This document shows, in pieces, positions 60,250-64,000 of a stretch of 64,000 nt of DNA. Made by a program: the position numbers and the translations under genes. The stretch covers positions 2,666,001 to 2,730,000 of the forward strand of contig CAVQDV010000005.1 of NCBI GenBank assembly GCA_963711375.1. The letters run 5' to 3'. Source of the DNA: CAVQDV01 sp963711375 (lineage in GTDB: Bacteria > Pseudomonadota > Gammaproteobacteria > Coxiellales > Coxiellaceae). Under the pieces are notes generated by a model, which saw only the letters and a program-made list of their open reading frames with translations, made no database searches and was not told the origin of the DNA. Positions within the stretch are counted from its first letter, which is position 1; every line of letters starts with the position of its first letter.

Positions 60250-63200
60250 ATGACAATCCAAGACCAATCCCTAAGAGAAGCAGCCTTAAACCCAGAAAAT
60301 TCCTTCATCGTTCAGGCCCCAGCAGGCTCAGGAAAAACCGAATTACTCACGCAACGATTTTTAAAACTATTAAAAACCGTCGAAAAACCAGAAGAAATTG
60401 TTGCAATCACCTTTACCCGTAAAGCAGCAGCCGAAATGCGTCAGCGAATTATTCGCGCCTTAACAAAAGCCCGCGCACCCCAGGAAAATAACGCGCCCCA
60501 CGAAAAAATGACAAGAACCCTAGCCTTGGAAGCCTTAGAAAAAGATAATCACTACCACTGGAATTTAATCGAAAACCCTAACCGCCTTCGAATATTAACT
60601 ATTGATGCGCTCTGCAGCAGTATTTGTGCGCAAACCCCAATTTTATCGCAGCTGGGTGGGCAGCCCAAAATTGCAGAAGATGCCTCTTATTTTTATCGCT
60701 TAGCCACTCGGGAATTTTTAACGGATGATTCCCATTCTCCAGAACTTAATGACAAAATCGAAAAATTACTCCTTCATTTGGATAATCGCGTCTATCAATT
60801 AGAATCGCTATTTACGCAAATTTTAGCCAAGCGCGAGCAGTGGCTTTCGCATATTATGGGCTTTAATGATTCGCCGGAGAAACTTAAAAAACATCTGGAA
60901 AATGCCCTTCAAAATATTTCACGCGATGCGGTTCACAAACTTGAGGAGATTTTTTCTGAAGCATTAATAACTCGCTTACTTCTTTTACTGGAATTTGCTT
61001 CGGAGAATTTGGGGATACCCCTCACCCTAGCCCTCTCCAACGTGGAAACCTGGCAGGCGATAGCCAATTTATTACTCACAAAAGAGGGGACGTTTCGAAA
61101 AAGCGTCACCAAAAATAATGGATTTCCGCCAAAGCATCCTATGAAAGCCGAGATGGAAGCGCTGCTCGAGGAATTAAATGAAAACGAAATGTTGCGACAT
61201 GCCTTACACGAAATCGTGCAAAGCCCACCGACATCATTTAACGAAAATCAGTGGGAAATTTTAGAAGCCCTGCTTCTTGTTTTACCTCGCTTAACAGCGC
61301 AGTTACAGGTTATTTTCGCCGAAAACTCCGTCCTGGACTTTGTTGAATTTAGTTTGAGAGCCTCATTTGCTCTCGGAACTGAAACAAATCCCACGGATTT
61401 AGCACTTTATCTTGATCACCAAATTCGGCATTTATTAATTGATGAATTTCAAGATACTTCGATGACGCAATTTATTTTAATTGAAAAATTACTCTCGGGA
61501 TGGACACCTGGCGATGGGCGAAGCCTATTTTTAGTCGGTGATCCCATGCAATCCATTTATCGATTTCGAGAAGCCAATGTCGGGTTATTTTTACGAGCTC
61601 AACAACAAGGCATCGCGGGACTTTCACTCCGCTATATTCCGCTCACCACTAATTTTCGTTCAGATGCAAAACTCGTCAATTGGCTAAATTCGCATTTTCC
61701 AGCACTTTTTCCAGCGTATTCTGACATTACTACCGGTGCAGTTCCCTACTCTCCTGCCACAGCGGCAAAATCAGATTCAGAAAATTCGGGCGTATTTTTT
61801 TATCCGACTAACGATGAAAATGAAGAAGCTGAACAGGTGCTTCTGCTCATCAAAAAATTACATCACGAAAATCCTACAGAAACGATTGCTATTTTAGTTC
61901 GGTCACGTAGCCAATTAGACCAGATTCTTCCAAGCTTCCGAAAAAATAATATTCAATACCACGCGCTTGAAATTGAGTCTTTGGGAGATCGTCCTGAAAT
62001 TCAGGATGCATTAACCCTTACTCGGGCATTACTGCATTTAGCAGATCGTGTCTCGTGGTTAGCCTTATTGCGAACCCCTTTTTGCGGCCTAAAATTAGAA
62101 GATTTGCATAGTCTTGCCCTAGCGGCTTCGCAGAAAAGCCTGTGGGAAGTCCTTCTACAACATGAACGATTGAAATTATCGAAAGATGGAAGTGAAAGAT
62201 TGAAACGAATTGTCCCCATTTTACGGCACAGTATAAGCCAAAAAGGCCGTATTCCAATTGCTCAGTGGATCGAGGGAACCTGGGCGGCACTTTCAGGCAA
62301 TGCCGTATTAACTGAAAAAAGCGAGCTGCAAAACGTGGATGTTTTTTTCAATACTCTCGCAAAATTAGATCGAGCTCACCAAGCCCTACCTTTAAAACAA
62401 CTGGACGACAGTATTCGAAAAATGGCGGCCACCCCCATGGCAGCCGGTGATTATCCCATTCAAGTGATGACCATTCATAAAGCCAAGGGCTTGGAATTTG
62501 ACCACGTGATTTTACCGGGATTTGCAAAAATGGCAGCCCACGATCAAAATCAACTCTTATTATGGCTTGAACGTGCAAATCCCTTTGGCGGAAGCGATTT
62601 ATTGCTCGCGCCCATTAAAGCTACTGAAGATGACAGCGATCCTATTTACGCCTATCTTCGAAGAGTCGAAAAAAATAAGGCCCAACATGAGTTGCGTCGC
62701 TTACTCTATGTGGCACTCACGCGGGCAAAAAAAAGCGCCCATTGCATTGCGCATCTCTCAAAAGACCCTAATAAACCCGATGAATTTGTAAAACCCTCTA
62801 AAGGAAGTTTTTTAGATTTGCTCTCTTCCTCTTTTTTCGCAGAGGCCCATTTGATGAAAAAACCGCTTCAAATACAGCCTTCTGAATCCTCGAATGCCCC
62901 TCTTTTTCTGAGGCTCAAAGATCCTTTTAAAAATATTCCCATTGAACCGGCTATTTCTCGACCACCACATCAAGAAGGTCTAAGACCTTTTAAACCGAAT
63001 TACGCCGCTATTATTGGAACCTTAGTCCATTTAGCGCTTGAAAAATTAGCCCTTGGTAAAACTATGCCAGAAGCTTTTTGGCGAAACCAATCAATGATAC
63101 TGGGTCTTCCCAGTTCACAATTTGAATTGGCGATACTCCAAATTCGAAGAGCCCTTGAAAATACTCTTGCCGATGAAAAAGGCCGATGGATATTGCAGCA

Positions 63201-63498
63201 TCGTCCCACAGCACAAAGTGAAATGAGTATCTGCACTCGCCTTGAAGACAAAGTGCTGCCATTGGTGATTGATCGTACTTTTTGCGATGAAAATGGCGTG
63301 CGTTGGATTATTGATTTCAAAACCAGTAGTCCGAATGAATTACCTTTGGAAGCCTTTTTGGCAGAAGAAGCGGCACGCTACCGAGCACAACTCGAGCAAT
63401 ATGCTAAGGCTTTTGCTAAAATGGAAACCAGGCCAATTCGAGCAGCGCTTTATTTTCCGCTTATTCCGCATTATTTGGAGGTGCACTATGCCCTATGA
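60250..63498 (+). CDS. addA: AddA-type UvrD-like helicase/nuclease
   Basis: 1,082 residues from the ATG at 60250. Superfamily 1 helicase motifs: Walker A QAPAGSGKTELLTQRFL, Ia ITFTRKAAAEMRQR, II HLLIDEFQDTS, III FLVGDPMQSIYRFR, IV TTNFRSDAKLV, V VMTIHKAKGLEFDHVILPG, and VI YVALTRAK. The C-terminal nuclease domain has WIIDFKTS. Together with AddB it forms the double-strand-break processing enzyme that replaces RecBCD. It starts 1 bp after addB stops. Confidence 0.94.
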   Translation: MTIQDQSLREAALNPENSFIVQAPAGSGKTELLTQRFLKLLKTVEKPEEIVAITFTRKAAAEMRQRIIRALTKARAPQENNAPHEKMTRTLALEALEKDNHYHWNLIENPNRLRILTIDALCSSICAQTPILSQLGGQPKIAEDASYFYRLATREFLTDDSHSPELNDKIEKLLLHLDNRVYQLESLFTQILAKREQWLSHIMGFNDSPEKLKKHLENALQNISRDAVHKLEEIFSEALITRLLLLLEFASENLGIPLTLALSNVETWQAIANLLLTKEGTFRKSVTKNNGFPPKHPMKAEMEALLEELNENEMLRHALHEIVQSPPTSFNENQWEILEALLLVLPRLTAQLQVIFAENSVLDFVEFSLRASFALGTETNPTDLALYLDHQIRHLLIDEFQDTSMTQFILIEKLLSGWTPGDGRSLFLVGDPMQSIYRFREANVGLFLRAQQQGIAGLSLRYIPLTTNFRSDAKLVNWLNSHFPALFPAYSDITTGAVPYSPATAAKSDSENSGVFFYPTNDENEEAEQVLLLIKKLHHENPTETIAILVRSRSQLDQILPSFRKNNIQYHALEIESLGDRPEIQDALTLTRALLHLADRVSWLALLRTPFCGLKLEDLHSLALAASQKSLWEVLLQHERLKLSKDGSERLKRIVPILRHSISQKGRIPIAQWIEGTWAALSGNAVLTEKSELQNVDVFFNTLAKLDRAHQALPLKQLDDSIRKMAATPMAAGDYPIQVMTIHKAKGLEFDHVILPGFAKMAAHDQNQLLLWLERANPFGGSDLLLAPIKATEDDSDPIYAYLRRVEKNKAQHELRRLLYVALTRAKKSAHCIAHLSKDPNKPDEFVKPSKGSFLDLLSSSFFAEAHLMKKPLQIQPSESSNAPLFLRLKDPFKNIPIEPAISRPPHQEGLRPFKPNYAAIIGTLVHLALEKLALGKTMPEAFWRNQSMILGLPSSQFELAILQIRRALENTLADEKGRWILQHRPTAQSEMSICTRLEDKVLPLVIDRTFCDENGVRWIIDFKTSSPNELPLEAFLAEEAARYRAQLEQYAKAFAKMETRPIRAALYFPLIPHYLEVHYAL

Positions 63499-64000
63499 CA
63501 TTTCGAATCGTTTAGTGGTGGCGATATCCTCGCGAGCCCTTTTTGATTTAGATGAAAGCAATAGCATTTATGAAAATCAAGGTGTAGAAAATTACTCCCA
63601 CTATCAAATTACGCATGAAAATGAATTTTTAAAGCCGGGCGTTGGGTTTCCACTCGTCAAAAAATTATTAACATTAAATACCTTTGGCGATCTTGTGGAA
63701 GTCATTTTATTATCCCGCAACAGCATAGACACGGGTTTACGCATATTTAACAGCATCAAACATTATAATCTGGATATCACTCGCGCGGCCTTTACGAATG
63801 GGCAATCACCCTATCAGTACGTCCGCGCCTTCGGTGCCCATTTATTTTTATCCAGCAATCCCAATGATGTCAAAAATGCATTAAGTGCTGGTTGTGCGGC
63901 CGCCACCTTATTACCTTCAAACTCAAATAATCAACATCCTGACCAATTGCGAATTGCCTTTGATGGTGATGCCGTCATTTTTTCGGATGAAGCGGAACAA
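63488..64000 (+). CDS. 5'-nucleotidase (cytosolic NT5C1-like family), N-terminal part
   Basis: Open from the ATG at 63488 to the window end (171 codons), overlapping addA by 11 bp. VVAISSRALFDLDESN has the phosphate-site DxD, and EVILLSRNS, AFTNGQSPYQYVRAFGAHLFLS and LRIAFDGDAVIFSDE match the bacterial 5'-nucleotidase family (PF06189 type), which dephosphorylates nucleoside monophosphates. The C-terminus lies outside the window. Confidence 0.88.
   Translation, partial: MPYDISNRLVVAISSRALFDLDESNSIYENQGVENYSHYQITHENEFLKPGVGFPLVKKLLTLNTFGDLVEVILLSRNSIDTGLRIFNSIKHYNLDITRAAFTNGQSPYQYVRAFGAHLFLSSNPNDVKNALSAGCAAATLLPSNSNNQHPDQLRIAFDGDAVIFSDEAEQ

Noticed and set aside
62001..62791. Opposite-strand and alternate-frame ORFs inside addA
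   Set aside because: They lie fully within a well-conserved helicase gene and show no recognisable protein pattern.

Overview
The window is AT-rich (roughly 40% GC by eye) and codes densely on both strands. It looks like chromosome from a host-associated gammaproteobacterium, most likely of the order Legionellales (Coxiella/Legionella relatives). That placement is inferred from three things: gammaproteobacterial gene orders (thrS-infC-rpmI-rplT-pheS-pheT-ihfA-merR-tRNA-Pro, ycaR-kdsB, dapA-bamC-purC, infA/clpA); a PmrA/PmrB two-component system; and large eukaryote-like or coiled-coil proteins, some behind promoters that fit the PmrA-box pattern used for Dot/Icm effector genes. No secretion genes lie in the window, so effector status is inference.

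Layout. 1-5.4 kb: RNase E C-terminus, 3-hydroxybutyrate dehydrogenase, two valine-catabolism enzymes (mmsB, mmsA), a divergent KdsB and a 57-residue Trm112-like protein. 5.6-13.9 kb: the translation operon, read on the minus strand, starting with tRNA-Val(GAC), thrS and an ATT-initiated infC, and ending with ihfA, a MerR regulator and tRNA-Pro(GGG); a vapBC toxin-antitoxin module with its own promoter sits between rplT and pheS. 14-17.4 kb: a Rab-like pseudo-GTPase, then a cyclic-nucleotide-binding/PqqD-like/M50 metalloprotease preceded by a small GG-motif protein. 17.6-25.7 kb: infA, clpA, a small PmrA-box gene, icd, a second small leader-like protein beside a second M50 paralogue, and queA. 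25.7-32.4 kb: a membrane protein and two tandem transporter/HEAT/cyclic-nucleotide-binding giants. 32.4-34.4 kb: dapA, a minimal BamC and purC, whose end overlaps tRNA-Ser(CGA). 34.5-41 kb: accessory block with a nuclear-targeting-like protein, a coiled-coil protein, an orphan VapB, rmuC and hipBA. 41-50 kb: small lipoproteins, a thioesterase, a dehalogenase-like protein lacking its nucleophile, giant NAD-glutamate dehydrogenase, and pmrAB. 50-64 kb: an autoregulated-looking AAA ATPase, ppsA, a PPP-phosphatase-like effector candidate behind a PmrA box, a DnaA-box palindrome, addB-addA, and the start of a 5'-nucleotidase.

How parts fit together. PmrAB (48.1-50.1 kb) may control at least three genes here (14.0, 20.4 and 54.5 kb). 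Their upstream regions share a tandem TTAA repeat with an 11-bp period, followed in each case by 7 bp and then a -10-like hexamer. Separately, four large membrane proteins carry cyclic-nucleotide-binding domains. Two of them are PqqD/M50 peptidases, each beside a small leader-like protein, which suggests a possible uncharacterised peptide-processing system.
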